From NCBI GenBank assembly GCA_036346405.1, contig CM070548.1, forward strand, positions 58,278,611-58,342,610: 64,000 nucleotides of DNA, in the 5' to 3' direction. A program made the position numbers and the translations under genes. Shown here in pieces: positions 32,633-43,997 of the stretch. The notes beneath the pieces were generated by a model. The model saw nothing but the letters and a program-made list of their open reading frames with translations. It was not told where the DNA came from and did no database searches. Positions within the stretch are counted from its first letter, which is position 1. Each line of letters begins with the position of its first letter. The stretch comes from Phyllostachys edulis (lineage: Eukaryota; Streptophyta; Magnoliopsida; Poales; Poaceae).

Positions 32633-35600
32633 AAAATGGTATGGTACTCCTGGAGTATGATACCTCTCATATACCACTTAAATCGTATGATGATACCTCT
32701 TTATAAACTTGTAGTAGAAACAGATGTAACATCCAAAGTAACGTCAATGCAAAGTTTTGAACTAATAGATACCAGCTTTTGGCAGCAAAATCTAACACTT
32801 TTTTCTAACTTTTAAAACACCATATTTGAATTAAGATAACACCGTTGCTGGATAACTAGTTCTAGATTGTCCTGGAATTACATTTTCTGATTGTATTAGC
32901 AAAGTAGCATAGGAAAATTCTATGACAAGATATTACTGTGGTTACTCATCTGCTTAGAAAAGGAAGCCAAGGCTAACAACATAGAAATATCATTGCAACA
33001 ACATGTAAGTTAACTTGAACTGCATATAGCTAGCATCATAAAGGGTAAAGGTGCAATACCGGGCTACTCATTCCAATATGTGTTTCATATATCCGTAATG
33101 ATTTTGGTCGTTTAGGTTGAGGATGCTTGAACACATACTTCTCCTGCATATTCATATAAAGAATTTTAATCACTAGCTAGCAAAGATGCCGACGGCAAAC
33201 AGCAAGTTGCACAGCTTGAAAGAACACTTCAGAGGCTTCATGAGAAAAAAAGATAAAATAGGTTTTCCAATAAAAATTGCTGAAGCACTTAAAGTACTAA
33301 TAAAAAAGGAATATTTTAGAAGTACAGAAGATGGAGAAAAGTACCTCTACAGGAGGATCATAGTATATCCCACTGTATTGTATATCTCCTGGGGCTTGCA
33401 CAGAGTACTTGATCCAGGCAGGAATTGAATCCTTTATCCCAGATGGTGTATCCATTCTCACCTAGATGATCAGAAGAGGTGCTGAGTAATACAGGACATG
33501 CTCATGAGCTGAAAACACTTGACAAGAAGAAGAAAGAACAACCTTTACAGATGAGCCATGAGGAATAGGTGGTGAACCATCTGCGTTGTTGGGCAGAAAA
33601 ATCTCCCAAACACCGAACTCATTCTGAAAAAAATTACATGGATATGAGCATCATAACTCTTTATCAATCATATGGATCTAAGGTTCATGAACTATGAAGT
33701 GCGCCTATTCCAAGTCCAGCATTATTATGTAAAAACTACTCAGCTACTCCTGTCATATGACCACAAACTGTAGAAGATATCGAGAATTCGAGAACATGAA
33801 ATATATGTGTAACATGCACGCATTCACTATCAACATCCTAAGACAAAAGCAGCATCAAGCCATCAACATTGATGTCTAGTAGTGGACTTATGGCAACAGT
33901 CAGGTGAATGAGCAGAGTCCAGTCAATTTAATAGGCACTTTCATCTATAAAGTTTGGACAGTAACAAAATATAGAAGAGCAGTCATATTATATGCATGGC
34001 TCAACTCCAGAGTACATATGAAGTCTATGCCAAAACTAATTCAAATAGATAATCAGATCTGCACAAACTAATCTACAAAGAGAAGACAAAAGGTTTGTGA
34101 AGTTGTAGGCTTACTTTGTTCATACGGTTTGCATTTGGATCCCAATTGTTGAAGTTGCCTACTAACGCTGCAGACTGCAATAGGAAGCACGTGTCAGTTA
34201 ATTTGTAACTTTGATATGCTATTCATTTGGGAGGTACAAAATCCATACAATCTGCAATATCTTATAATAGCCAAGGAACAGTGTAGTACAGTGTAGCACT
34301 TAGGTAAATGATAAAACTATCAGAGGAATGTACATTTGCTCCAGGAGCCCATTCTCGGTAGGTGATACCTTCAGCACTGCATGGGAAGAGGAATGAATAT
34401 GCTAAGTTATTTGTTTGTATATAGGAAAAAGGAGATACATATGTAGTAAATAAATTTTACCTGCGATTAAATCCAAACTTCTCGTAACTGCGGGAAAATG
34501 CTTCCAAGCCTCCTTCGTACTGGTCAATGTCTGAACGTATTCTCCTGTATAGGCTGTATCTGTTTTTGATCCATTAAGGCATAATGAGATTGCTAGTCGA
34601 GTTCGGTATGCACCTATAGGTTTCGTCCTTATAACATCAATACAAAAGAAAGGAAACAAAGTTGTTGTTCAATTGGCAGACAAAAGCAAAATATAGAACC
34701 CATTATACTATATATTGTCATCACTTTAGCCTATTAGAATTGGTAATTATCAACAATAGTTTATATTGCAGTTATGATACCATCCTATAATGCATTTGTT
34801 CTGTCACGAGTTCCGTAAACGCTAAACCAGCCTGCCCTCAGAACCATGAATATGCAAGAGTGAACATAAACTTCAAGAGTCTCGTGACACATCAAGCAGC
34901 CATTTACATCTTCTGAAAGGCCGGAATATCTTAAAGGGCACAGGGGTAGAAACGAGGCATACCGATACTCAAGATGGTACTTATATCCTTGAAGCATTGG
35001 GTCAATCTGGTATATTTTCTGTCCGTCTCCTGGTGGTGGGACAACTCGTGGTCTCTCATCACCAGCTGATTCTTTGGCCATTCTGTTGACGCCTTCAACA
35101 TCACTTTTTTCAGCACCCTGTGTAGTCTCTGAAGACTCGATATTAACTTCAGCTCCAACCTCCGTGATTGATTCATCATCGATGACTGCTACCTGGAACG
35201 ACGTCCAAGAGACAAAAATGTTCAGAAGAAGAATGGTGATACACAAAGTTGTAAATCCATCCAACGTGTATCCTTTATGGCCTCATATATGGGGTTTTGG
35301 CCTAGATCTCGATTATCGTTCAGACAAGTCCTAACAAGATCAGAATCCCCGCACGAAACAGAAATCCACGCGAGAAGACGTAGTTGCGCACACATTGAGG
35401 CATGAAAGAGGACGTAGATCAACGTATACGTATGGAATTCAGCAAATTCTTTGGGCAGGATATCGCGCACCTGCAAATCATCAGCCTCGAACTGAACCGC
35501 ACCGGCTGAAGACGGCATACCGTCGGTCTCGCCCTCAGGGTTCATCACCCACCTGGACGCGCCCGCCGCGCGCATGGCCACGCGCCTCCCAGAACATCCG

Positions 35601-35900
35601 ACGCGAACGGCACCTACACGCACCACCACACCAGCAAAGTAAGATCGCTGCATATGCCGCTGCCCGACACGCCTGATCGAGTCGAGACACGCGACGGGCC
35701 AAGGACGAAGACGACGGAAATAAGGGGGTGAGGTGAGAAACGTGTCGCGGATTATTACGAGGGAAGCAGGAGCCCTTGCTGCGTCCGAAGAGCAGCGACG
35801 GCGACGGCAGCTCCACCCCGCGCTGCGCGCCGGCGGATCGAGGAGCCCGCACGGCCCCGCCGAGCCCCGGCCCGGAAACCGCAGACGCCGGCGCCGCCAT
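25161..35900 (-). CDS. SBE2A: Starch branching enzyme IIa (1,4-alpha-glucan branching enzyme), 22 exons, 833 aa
   Basis: It cuts alpha-1,4-glucan chains and rejoins them by alpha-1,6 links in amylopectin synthesis in plastids (GH13, EC 2.4.1.18). Exons in order: 35759-35900, 35471-35613, 34963-35192, 34461-34559, 34334-34376, 34115-34174, 33543-33623, 33345-33461, 33060-33143, 32098-32219, 31446-31565, 30178-30307, 29975-30085, 29679-29807, 28881-28984, 28348-28492, 27661-27808, 27415-27515, 27097-27174, 26343-26498, 25329-25403, 25161-25244. All borders are GT/AG, the sum is 2502 nt and the frame stays open. An Ala/Arg/Ser-rich N-terminus fits a transit peptide. A CBM48 region lies around 200-300. 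Catalytic motifs are MDVVHSH (D410), FRFDGV (nucleophile D481), GED (E536) and ESHDQ (H603, D604). PPPGDGQKIYQIDPMLQGYK and LDSDAGLFGGFGRIHHTAEH mark BEIIa rather than BEIIb. Unusual: S439 and H449 in the motif SRGHHWMWDSHLFNYG, where P and R are usual. Confidence 0.96.
25733..26165 (-). mobile_element. Probable solo LTR of a Copia-type element in BEIIa intron 20
   Basis: In the intron between exons 21 and 20, the minus-strand sequence runs from about 26165 through AATCTATTCTCTCCC and CTCTCAACCTATGTCTATCT to an end CGTTAACA at 25733, a layout common in grass Copia LTRs. A 15-bp direct repeat GATCTGAAAGATTAC occurs near 25883 and 25902. No target duplication could be confirmed, and the upper border is approximate. 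Confidence 0.4.
29084..29166. repeat. Short tandem duplication in BEIIa intron 14
   Basis: A unit of about 45 bp with AGAACTCT(G/A)GCCCATA and CCATAA(A/C)CTGG is present twice in the intron between exons 15 and 14. Confidence 0.7.
30327..30469. repeat. ~70-bp tandem duplication in BEIIa intron 11
   Basis: CCAAAGGTAAA(A/G)CTAT... through AAATCAATCTCATC is repeated at 30327-30401 and 30402-30469 in the intron between exons 12 and 11. It is diverged by point changes and lies outside the splice sites. Confidence 0.8.
32527..32693. mobile_element. Fold-back MITE-like palindrome with (TA)24 centre in BEIIa intron 9
   Basis: Two arms of about 55 bp (32527-32582 and 32631-32693) are inverted copies, from GATTTAAGTGG to CCACTTAAATC, around 48 bp of pure TA repeat (32583-32630). 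The whole can fold into one long hairpin. It sits in the intron between exons 10 and 9 and may be a MITE whose centre expanded as a microsatellite. Confidence 0.7.
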
Positions 35901-36040
35901 CGCGCCGCAGCCGAATCGGATCCGACCAACCAACTAACCCCGCGCTCGTCCCCTGCTTAAACCCTACGGCCGCGACTCGGAGCGAAACGAGGAGCAGAGC
36001 AGACGCTGGGCGGTGCTAGAATTAGGAGGGGCGGAGGGGG

Positions 36041-36050
36041 CGCTATATAG
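36041..36050 (-). promoter_or_regulatory. TATA box of BEIIa
   Basis: CTATATAG read on the minus strand lies about 145 bp upstream of the start codon, giving an expected transcription start near 36015 and a 5' UTR of about 115 nt. The surrounding sequence is GC-rich. Confidence 0.65.
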
Positions 36051-36898
36051 CACGGAGAGAGAGGAGAGCCTTCACGCGCGAGTGGCAGTGTGGTGGTGTG
36101 GGCGACGCGCGAGTGGCAGTGTGGTAGTGGCGTGCACGGGCGGCGCAGCGAGGCAGAGGCCGTTGCGCGTCAGTCCAGCCACGGCGCAAGGTGGCGAGGT
36201 CCTTTTTGATCGGGCGGGCTTGGGTTTTGCGGTGGTGCGTGGCGATCGCGCTTCGGTTCCCGCGGAAAGCGTCGGTTTCTGGTGGGGAAGCGGGCGAGGA
36301 GGTGGGGTAGCGTCGCGTGAGGTGGCGTGCGCCGAGCGACGGAGCGAGCGGCACGGGCCACGGGGTGAGGAGGAGGGCGGAAACCAACGGCGGAGAGGCT
36401 TTTCCTGTAGAGCCGTTGCTGTCCAGTGCGGTGGTACTCTGTTTCTTTGGTAATGCTTTTCGCAGAATAAACAAACAAACAAACAAAAAATGTTGGCTCG
36501 GAGGATCCTGAAAGCTTACACGATTTCTGTTGAACACACCGCCTGCAGCATGTGAATATCCATCGATGCTTTTTCTCGAGCGGCTCACAGAAGTCACAGT
36601 GCCTCAAACCATTGTGTATAGTACCTTTCTATGCTTCACTGGCAAGTTCTTTGATCCCAATCCCATGCGAACGAAGAATGCTAAGAACTGTGAAGAAAGG
36701 GGGAGTGAAGGGTGACTGTGGCTCGGCATGTGCCAGAGTATCCTTTTATAATACCCTGCTCCAAAATTCGCTCGTAGCGCAGTCTGCCGTAGAGAAGGTT
36801 CACTTATACCTAGCATCTTATTTGTCTTTCGTCGTCGCTTTACCAAAAATTGTTAACCCGAAAGTATTACGATTTAGACTAATAGATATTGAAACTTA
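36051..36898 (-). promoter_or_regulatory. BEIIa upstream region
   Basis: No gene is supported here. The proximal part (36051-36420) is GC-rich and contains a duplicated GCGCGAGTGGCAGTGTGGT unit (about 36077 and 36107). Long open frames in it are a by-product of GC content and lack domains. The distal part is AT-richer and ends at the Tourist MITE. Confidence 0.5.
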
Positions 36899-37439
36899 GG
36901 TCCTGTTTGGTACAGCTTCTACTCCCAGCTTCTCAATTGATTCATAGACTCATCCTCAGTTTGCATCTAATGTAATGAAACCATTACAAATTGAGCAACT
37001 CGTTGTTAAGAATGTGTTCTCTGTACCATGCTTATGTTTACTGTTTATGCGTTTTCATGGTGGATTGAAAATGTTTGGCTGAGTGGATAACCGAGTTCAT
37101 ATTCATGATGAATGACAATATGGATATTTGCTGAGTTTATATCCAAAATTTTATATACTTTTGGCCAAAAAAAATTTTAAAAAAGAAATAATGTTCAAAA
37201 TAACAACATACAAAGGAACCACATAAATAAGCTAGTAATATGTACAAACAAATATACATATGCCAAAACCATGGGTAGTATAGACATTTTGCATACAATC
37301 CTCCCATTCTTGAATCCGGAGCCAACCTACCAGCCAAATACTTTCCTCTGACAGCTCCAGATTCTCAGAGGAGTTGATTCTTAGAGAATCAGGAGCAGAA
37401 TCTGAAAAATAAGAATCTGGAGCTATACCAAACAGGACC
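36899..37439. mobile_element. Tourist-like (PIF/Harbinger) MITE, 541 bp
   Basis: Terminal inverted repeats GGTCCTGTTTGGTA(C/T)AGCT match at 18 of 19 positions, and TTA is duplicated at 36896-36898 and 37440-37442, the TWA target of PIF/Harbinger. There is no coding capacity. It lies roughly 0.85 kb upstream of the BEIIa TATA box. Confidence 0.9.
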
Positions 37440-37442
37440 TTA

Positions 37443-38269
37443 ATATAAATTGGCAATACGATATTCATCACTTCAGCGCTTGCATGAACTGGAGTATTAC
37501 TTCAATTACCTGAGAGATTTTCTACCTCAGACTCTCAGTATAGTGTTGACCACGTGAGAACGATGCTCGTGCGAAGCATGAGTGACACTAGCTTAGCTTT
37601 CTTTAGCCCAATCAGGCCAACACGTTCTAAAAATGCGTTCCAGCCTTTGCCAGCCTTTGTCAAGTTTGGAACATCGAAAGCGAGTTTGAGAATAATTATC
37701 AAGGCCTGTTTGCATAGGAGGATTCAGATGATCTTTTTTGTAAACTAGTAGGATATCCGTGCGTCGCAACGGAATCCCAAAAGAGGGTGAGATGTAATCG
37801 TAAAACATACAGTAAAAATCTATTTTCTTTCACACATATATCAAGCAAAACATATATATCAAATCGTAAAAAAAAATGACATGTTCTAAAATCCCAATAG
37901 CGAAATAAAGCCATCGTGGTTGTTAGGTCATTGAAATGCTTTTGCCTTCACTTTCCAGATGCTTGTTGAAATCCATTTCTCTCTCTCCCCCACCTCCCCC
38001 TCCCGCTCATCCCCTTTCTCTATCTCCCCACCTCCACCTCCACCTCTCCCTCCTCTCCCCGTCCTTTCTCCTCCACGACCTCATGACCTCTACCACCACG
38101 CAACTCCTCCATCTAGATCCAGCAGCCGCCATCAACAATGTATAGACCAGTATGCAATTATATATTCATACAAGGCTTGAACGAAGGAATAGCCATATGG
38201 TTCTTTTGCATAAAGCAAATATTGACTGCAAATACAGTAAATAGATTATAGTGCCTATTTGAAAAGCTA
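37443..38269. other. Intergenic stretch with pyrimidine tract
   Basis: A CT/CCT-rich low-complexity tract spans about 37978-38090. A CCGTGCGTCGCAACGG hairpin near 37756 resembles a short motif repeated in many grass genomes. No gene is supported. Confidence 0.5.
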
Positions 38270-38278
38270 TAATAAAAA

Positions 38279-39667
38279 GGAATAAGTCCAGTTTACTCCC
38301 CCTAACTATCAGAAAAGTCTGGTTTACCCCCCTGAACTACAAAAACCGGTTATTTTACCCCCTAAATTTGCGAAAATCGGTCAATACACCCCCTGGGCTA
38401 GTTTGAATAGGTGGTTTTGTACAATACGTATACAAGCCATATACACATGTAGTATACGCTAAGTGCTGTCGGCGGCGAGGTGCAGGGCCAAGTGCTGTCG
38501 GTGGAGTCTCTTCCTTGTTTGCCGCGGGGTCATGCGGGCGATGGCAGTGGCACTGAGCGGACCGGAGAAGGAGCGGGTGGTGTCAACGTCGTCACTTCTG
38601 CGGCGTTCGGCGAGCTTGGGGAAGCTAAGGGATTTCTCGAGCTCGGTGGAGTAGCCGTCGTGGAGCGACCACCATCGTGTCGGACGATCTTGGACGACGC
38701 TGATGTCGTAGCGATGTCATCGCGCTGAAGGCCGCTTAAGGTCGGCCTTCTTGACGAAGAGCCCGCGAACCTCAGCGTCTTGCTGCGCTCATCCACAGGT
38801 ACGAGTACCTCACGCCCGTCATGCGCGACACCAACGAGAACACGAAGAGCCTCGCCGATCTCGCCCTTGCCGCCGCCGAGCAAAGATATACCAAAACTTG
38901 AATCAAGCACAAGATACTTAACCAAAGCAAAACATCAAAGAGGGAAGAAAGGGGGAAGCCACAACCGGCCCGTAGAGGCTAGCAATGCGAGCCCAACAGG
39001 TTCGCCAGAGGCGACGCAAGCAAGGGCGCAGGGAGCGGATCAAGGAACCGGCCGAGCCGGGGTGAGCCGCCGAGGCGTGGCGAAGCGATGTGGCGGCGCC
39101 CATCCGGCCGTCGGGAGCCGAGGGAGGCGAGTCGACGTCGGCTATGGGAGCCTGAGCGGGAGTTAGGGGAGAGAACCGGAGGAGCCAGGCGGGCCGGCAG
39201 CCGGGAGGACCGAGGCACACGGGCGGCGATGGAGGAGCGCACACGGGCGTTGGTGGAGGCAGTGGCGGCGGCGCCGCATAGAGGTCGGAGTGGCGGCGCT
39301 GTAGCCATCTGAGGGCTAGAGGAAGGGAGGAGCATGGACAGGTGGGGAGGGTAGAAGAGAGGATTGAGGGAGAAGATAAGCCAGGATGAGGGTGAGGCTC
39401 TCGGGTGGTTACGAAGAAAAGGAGAGAGAGAGGATGGTATTATGTATTTGTATCATTATTTGTATTTGTATTTAGTGTTGTACACATCTCAAAGCATGAA
39501 CGGACGGCTCAGATGTGTTGATCATATAAAACCACCTATTCAAACCAGCCGGGGGGGGGTGTATTGACTGGTTTTCACAAATTTAGGGTGTAAACTAACC
39601 GGCTTTGTAGTTTAAGGGGTAAACCAGACTTTTCTGATAGTTGGAGAGAGTAAACTGGACTTATTCC
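38279..39667. mobile_element. Non-autonomous MULE (Pack-MULE-like), 1389 bp
   Basis: Inverted termini of about 140 bp start GGAATAAGTCCAGTTTAC and are roughly 87% identical. The 9-bp target duplication TAATAAAAA is perfect (38270-38278 and 39668-39676). The interior (38460-39360) is GC-rich and open on both strands, unlike the AT-rich surroundings, as in Pack-MULEs that have captured gene sequence. On the plus strand, an AG acceptor near 38798 precedes YEYLTPVMRDTNENTKSLAD. I cannot name the source gene. Confidence 0.9.
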
Positions 39668-39759
39668 TAATAAAAACGTATACATTTGTGTTGATACAAC
39701 CAGTGAACTACCCGTTCACTTCCCCACCATTCCACCATCCTATAATTCATCCAAGGGTG

Positions 39760-40691
39760 CCAGGGTGGATGTGTGTTCTGCTATGGTAGGGTCACATTTA
39801 TGAGCGGTTCACCGTCTTCAGGTACAACGGTGTGCGTCATACCAAAGCGCTGTGGTAGGGTTGGTACCACGGTAAAACACATTGGGGGCAATCGTCAAGG
39901 TGAAGTTTCGAAAAGGTTTTGTCGTGATCAGCTCTGATTCAGTTGATTGCATCTTGTGAGTAAAGTGTGCTACCTCTATAGAGTGTTAATCAATCTATTT
40001 GAATAGTTGCGTCCGCGGTCATGGACATACTCGAGAATTTCACACAAAAGGTAGATTTTATAAAACAATTGGGAAGGGACAACTGTGTGGGATAACTTAT
40101 GCAGCTGTGTGAAAGAAATTGATTAGGCTTAGTGTTTTTGTGAAAACAATTATTCAAATTTATTATTATTTATTTGTTTTGAATTACGCTTTCAATCCAT
40201 TATATGTATTCAATTGCAAATGATGCATTATTGCAAAATAGCCACAGAAACCATTTCCTTTGGAATAAGCCATCATCTATAATTGCATTCTATGGTACAA
40301 CTTGTTGAATACTCGGAGTACTCATTCTTGCTACAATCGTTCAGCTGAAGTGGAGGAATCGTCGTCTGCCTTTGAGGAGAAGCTTTACGAGGATGGTGAT
40401 TGTTAGATCTTGATCCCAGTTGGTTGCATGTGGCGAGTCGATGGGTATCCGTTGGAGTTGCTTTCGTTCCACTGTCGTTTCTTTATTTAGTGTCAGCCAT
40501 GCATGGCTTAATAATTGTAAATTCGACTATAAGGTCAAAACTGCTATTTATTTAATCAAATTAGTCGTTTATTCTTATATTCGTCTTGTGTGGAATGATA
40601 TTCATCTATGTTGACGCTGTGTGCACTAATTTAATTTTGGACTAGTGCATTATACACAGAGAAGCTAGAATAACATTTTTTGGTCCCAACA
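39760..40691 (+). mobile_element. Ty3-type LTR copy (family shared with 60712-61625)
   Basis: It aligns along its length with 60712-61625: ATTTATGAGCGGTTCACC, the triple-hairpin block at 39973-40026, ACTCGGAGTACTCATTCTTG at 40311, GGTTGCATGTGGCGAGTCG at 40422, and a shared GGTCCCAACA-type end. No internal region is attached, so it is a solo or truncated LTR. Confidence 0.6.
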
Positions 40692-41270
40692 GCCTCCTCC
40701 GGCCATCGGTGGCGAGTGCCGCTCAACGAAGAGCGGTGGTGGTCGGCCGGTGAGTCCCTTCCTTCTTACGCTACTTCTCTCATCATATAAACTTCGTCAA
40801 TCCAATCACCATCAGACGAGATGTGTGCTCTTACCAGTTTCTGTTTTGTTTTACGTACTCCTGCGTAGTGATTCCTTCGCTGTTCTGTGCTGGGTACTTG
40901 GAGTAATGCATCGCACGCTTTCTCTTTTTACTTCAATTTGTCTGATTCTTGTCGAATTACTCAGATCTGATCTTTTCTTTCGGTGCCCAACCACTTCATC
41001 ACACGCTAACATAGCCTTGAACGCCTTCTTACAGTCGTTCGTTGAGTTGGGAATAAGGCGCCCATGGGGATTGCGTAGGTGGCTCTCCACACCATGCCAG
41101 GGGCATTCACCGACCACTCCCCGGCATCCAGTTTGCCCCTTAGGGCTGACACAAGGAGCAGGAGGAAGAGGGGCACCAAGTCGTTGCCCAGCTCCAGGGC
41201 ACCTCAAGCCCTACCCAAGTTCCCTGGACTGTGGGTCGTTGAGTGCCAGTGCCAGCGGATCGATGACCTG
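40692..41270. other. Unassigned stretch between two LTRs
   Basis: A GC-rich block and a 207-codon open frame occur here, but the frame has no recognisable domain, runs into the next LTR and is not supported as a gene. Confidence 0.35.
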
Positions 41271-41958
41271 TAGCATCCCATTTTTCATTTTTGTTAAGGA
41301 GTTCAAAATTTGTCTGATTTCAAGTTTTCAATCAAATTTATCTCAAAATTTTCAAAACCTCAAATTCTTCTAAATTTTCTCCTGGGCCTAGCCCCCTTTT
41401 CCCCAGCCCATTCCCTTGCCCTTCCTCCTTTGGCCCGGCCCAACTAGCCCCTGGCCACCCCTTGCCTCTTGTAGCGCCCAGAGCATGCCCGCCCACACCA
41501 GAAGGCTCAGCTGCAGTAGCCACAATGTGCCCTCACTGCCGCCAAGACGGCGGCAAGATCTACCTCCCCCAGAGCCTCTTCCCCCAGGCCACTCTCTCCC
41601 CCTTGGCTATAAAAGCCAGCGCCACCCTTGCCCTTGCTCCTCCCCCACCATTCTTCCTCCACCTTCACTAAGCAAACACCGGAACCGAGCTCCCTCCCGC
41701 CGCACTACCCCGCCATCAAAACCGCCGCTCCGGTGAGCTCTTCCCCGACCGACCCCATCATCGTGTGTCCCAAGAGCCGAGGAAGGCTTCCCCCACCTCC
41801 ACTCTTCCTCCCCACCGTCTTGGACCTCCACCGCCACCCTTCTCCCCGCCTACAGTCGCCGCCCCCGCCACCTTGGCCACCCCAAGCTCCCCGACCCCCC
41901 CTCTAGCCTCCCCACCTCCGAGCGCAGCCCATGCTCACGCTGCCGAAGAATCTAGACC
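41271..41958 (+). mobile_element. Truncated Ty3 LTR (family Z, first copy)
   Basis: It begins TGTAGCATCCC. Its GC-rich part (CGGTGAGCTCTTCC, GCGCAGCCCATGCTCACG) is paralleled at 44850-45075 by CGGTGAGCCCTCTG and GCGCAGCTCATGCTCACG. It is cut off by the Copia element at 41959. Confidence 0.5.
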
Positions 41959-43254
41959 TGCTATTATGAATTAATGGAGTATTTTAGTGATTAATGAAAA
42001 ATCTATTTGTGAGACTAACACTTCTATTGTTATACCTATTTCTTAGTCTCAATTGGATAAAAAGGTGAAAATCAAAGAGGTATGCATTCGACATCATTTC
42101 TCATATCTTGTTGCATTCCTCGGATCCAAAGTATAGGTTGAACTCCACTAAAAGTCCAACTTGAATATGTGCATATGTCCTTATTACACATTTGTGTATG
42201 CACACATTTAGGGGGAGTTCACTCTATGTTTTGTGGTTTCATTAGTATTGATCCATATTCCTTATCCACATATTAAGGATCTTTACTTTGAAATATATCA
42301 TATGAGTATACAAAACTTGTGTAGTTTATATATACTCATATAACTTAATATTCAATTATTTGACATTGAGATGGTTGTCATCAATTACCAAAGAGGGCAA
42401 GATTGGAGTATCTTATCCCACCATTATGAGTTAATGGTATGTTGTGGTAATTAATGACAATCACTTTGTGGAACTAACATTTTCCATGAGTTGGATGAAT
42501 ATATTATGTTCCATGATGATGATGACTTGGGATGACAGCATGAGTTGATAAGCATCAAGTCAAAGTTCAAGAGTAAAGGATGCATCATGTGTTGATGTGT
42601 ATCAAGAACTCAAAGAAAAGAAAATCATCATGTGTCGATGATGTTCAAGAAGAGGAGATGATCATGAGTTGATCATCATGTCAAAAGTAGACCTATCATG
42701 TGTTGATGGAGGCCAAGTAAAGAATGCATCATGGGTTGATGCATACTAAGTCAAGAACCTGGACTTGAAGTGAAGATGTACGTCATCAAGCTTAAAGAGG
42801 TTGTTCAAGGCAAAGGTATGACTAGCTAGGGTTAAGGATGTGTTCCTAGTCTTTTACCGGTCTTGGTGTTTGGATGAAAGACCGGATTGCTAGTATAGGT
42901 TGCCGTACTATTAAAAGGGGTCTTGACTAGTAGCTTGAGTTAGTCATATGTTAATAGCTCATTGTGTTTGCTCTAGCTCTCGTTAGCATATTGCCAATAT
43001 TTGTAAATGTGTTTTGCAAATAGTCGGAGCTCATGCATAATCCTTGTAGCATGTGACTTTAGTTTGCGAATGTGTTTTGTAAATGGTTTAAGTCCATGTA
43101 TCTTATTCCTTGTGGCATTGATTCTAAAAGTTGACAAATATGTTTTGCAACTTGTTGAGAATCTTGCCTTTAACCTTTGTTTACATCGCTCATCAATTGG
43201 CAAATGTGTTTTGCAATTGAGTTTGTTTTGGATGCCAACTGTTGCTTTTCTCAG

Positions 43255-43965
43255 AAAAATCGGTAGTACTGACGTGTTGTTGGTGGTACTACCGCGCTGC
43301 GGTATGACCGGGGTTGTGGTGTGGAACTACCACAACCCGGTTGGACCGAAGATAAATTGGCGGTACATATTTTCCAGTAAGACACCTGTTGAGCATGTGT
43401 TGCTCTCTTGAGGTGCGGTAGTACCGGCATTTGTGGGACGGAACTACCGTGGAGCGGTAGTACCACATTTCCTTTGGCGGAACTACCGTGTGACGTTCGG
43501 ACCGTCCGAATGTTGCTTCGATCGTGCGGTTAAAACATGCGGTCCGAACGGCCCATTTAATCTGAGTCGTCCACGTGTGCAGTCCGATCAATACTAAGTG
43601 GTCCGGTCTCTCTTGTGGAGTGGTAGTACTGGAGCTTTGTGGCGGAACTACCGCGTCGTGGTAGCACCACGTTTGCTTGGCGGAACTACTACATCCCGGT
43701 ATATTCGATTAGTGAGTGGTACGTTATTTCCAGAGAGTGCCATGTGTTGGACTCAAGTGGAAGTGGTCATACCGCCGTTGTGGATCAGAACTACAGGATC
43801 GCAGAACTACCGCGTATTACTTGGCGGTAGTACCGCGCCACATTTCTAACGGCTATTTCAGAGGGTTTGATATAGCCGTTATTGTGTGTCAGTGGAGGTG
43901 CGGTAGTACTGGCCGATGAACGGCGGTCCTACCGCTCGTGCTGATTTTTCAGCAGCTTTTCTCCC
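43255..43965 (+). repeat. Cluster of GCGGTAGTACCGC palindromes in the Copia LTR U3
   Basis: A dozen or more variants of CGGTAGTACCG, CGGAACTACCG and GTGGTACTACC occur in about 700 bp, immediately upstream of the LTR TATA box. They look like reiterated regulatory sites. Confidence 0.75.
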
Positions 43966-43989
43966 AACGGCTAGTTTTTGTGTGTGGAC

Positions 43990-43997
43990 TATAAATA
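43990..43997 (+). promoter_or_regulatory. TATA box of the Copia LTR
   Basis: TATAAATA in a GGACTATAAATACCC context directly follows the palindrome cluster. This places the U3/R boundary near 44020. Confidence 0.65.

Noticed and set aside
25161..35900. Starch branching enzyme IIb (amylose extender) instead of IIa
   Set aside because: The N-terminal MRAAGAS-like region, the QIDPMLQGYKYHLEYRYSLY stretch and the C-terminal LDSDAGLFGGFGRIHHTAEH follow BEIIa, not BEIIb.
35222..35929. A 235-codon minus-strand open frame at the 5' end of the starch gene
   Set aside because: It reads through intron 1 and part of intron 2. The correct exons 1 and 2 use different frames joined by GT/AG splicing, which yields the BEIIa N-terminus.
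36013..36607. Several 115-184-codon open frames on both strands upstream of BEIIa
   Set aside because: They overlap each other in a GC-rich promoter, have biased Pro/Arg/Ser composition and no domain.
37750..37775. Helitron 3' end near the CCGTGCGTCGCAACGG hairpin
   Set aside because: A CTAG occurs nearby, but no matching 5' TC end or Rep/helicase sequence was found, so it was not called.
40750..41373. 207-codon plus-strand open frame
   Set aside because: It has no recognisable motif, crosses the start of an LTR at 41271 and has mixed composition.
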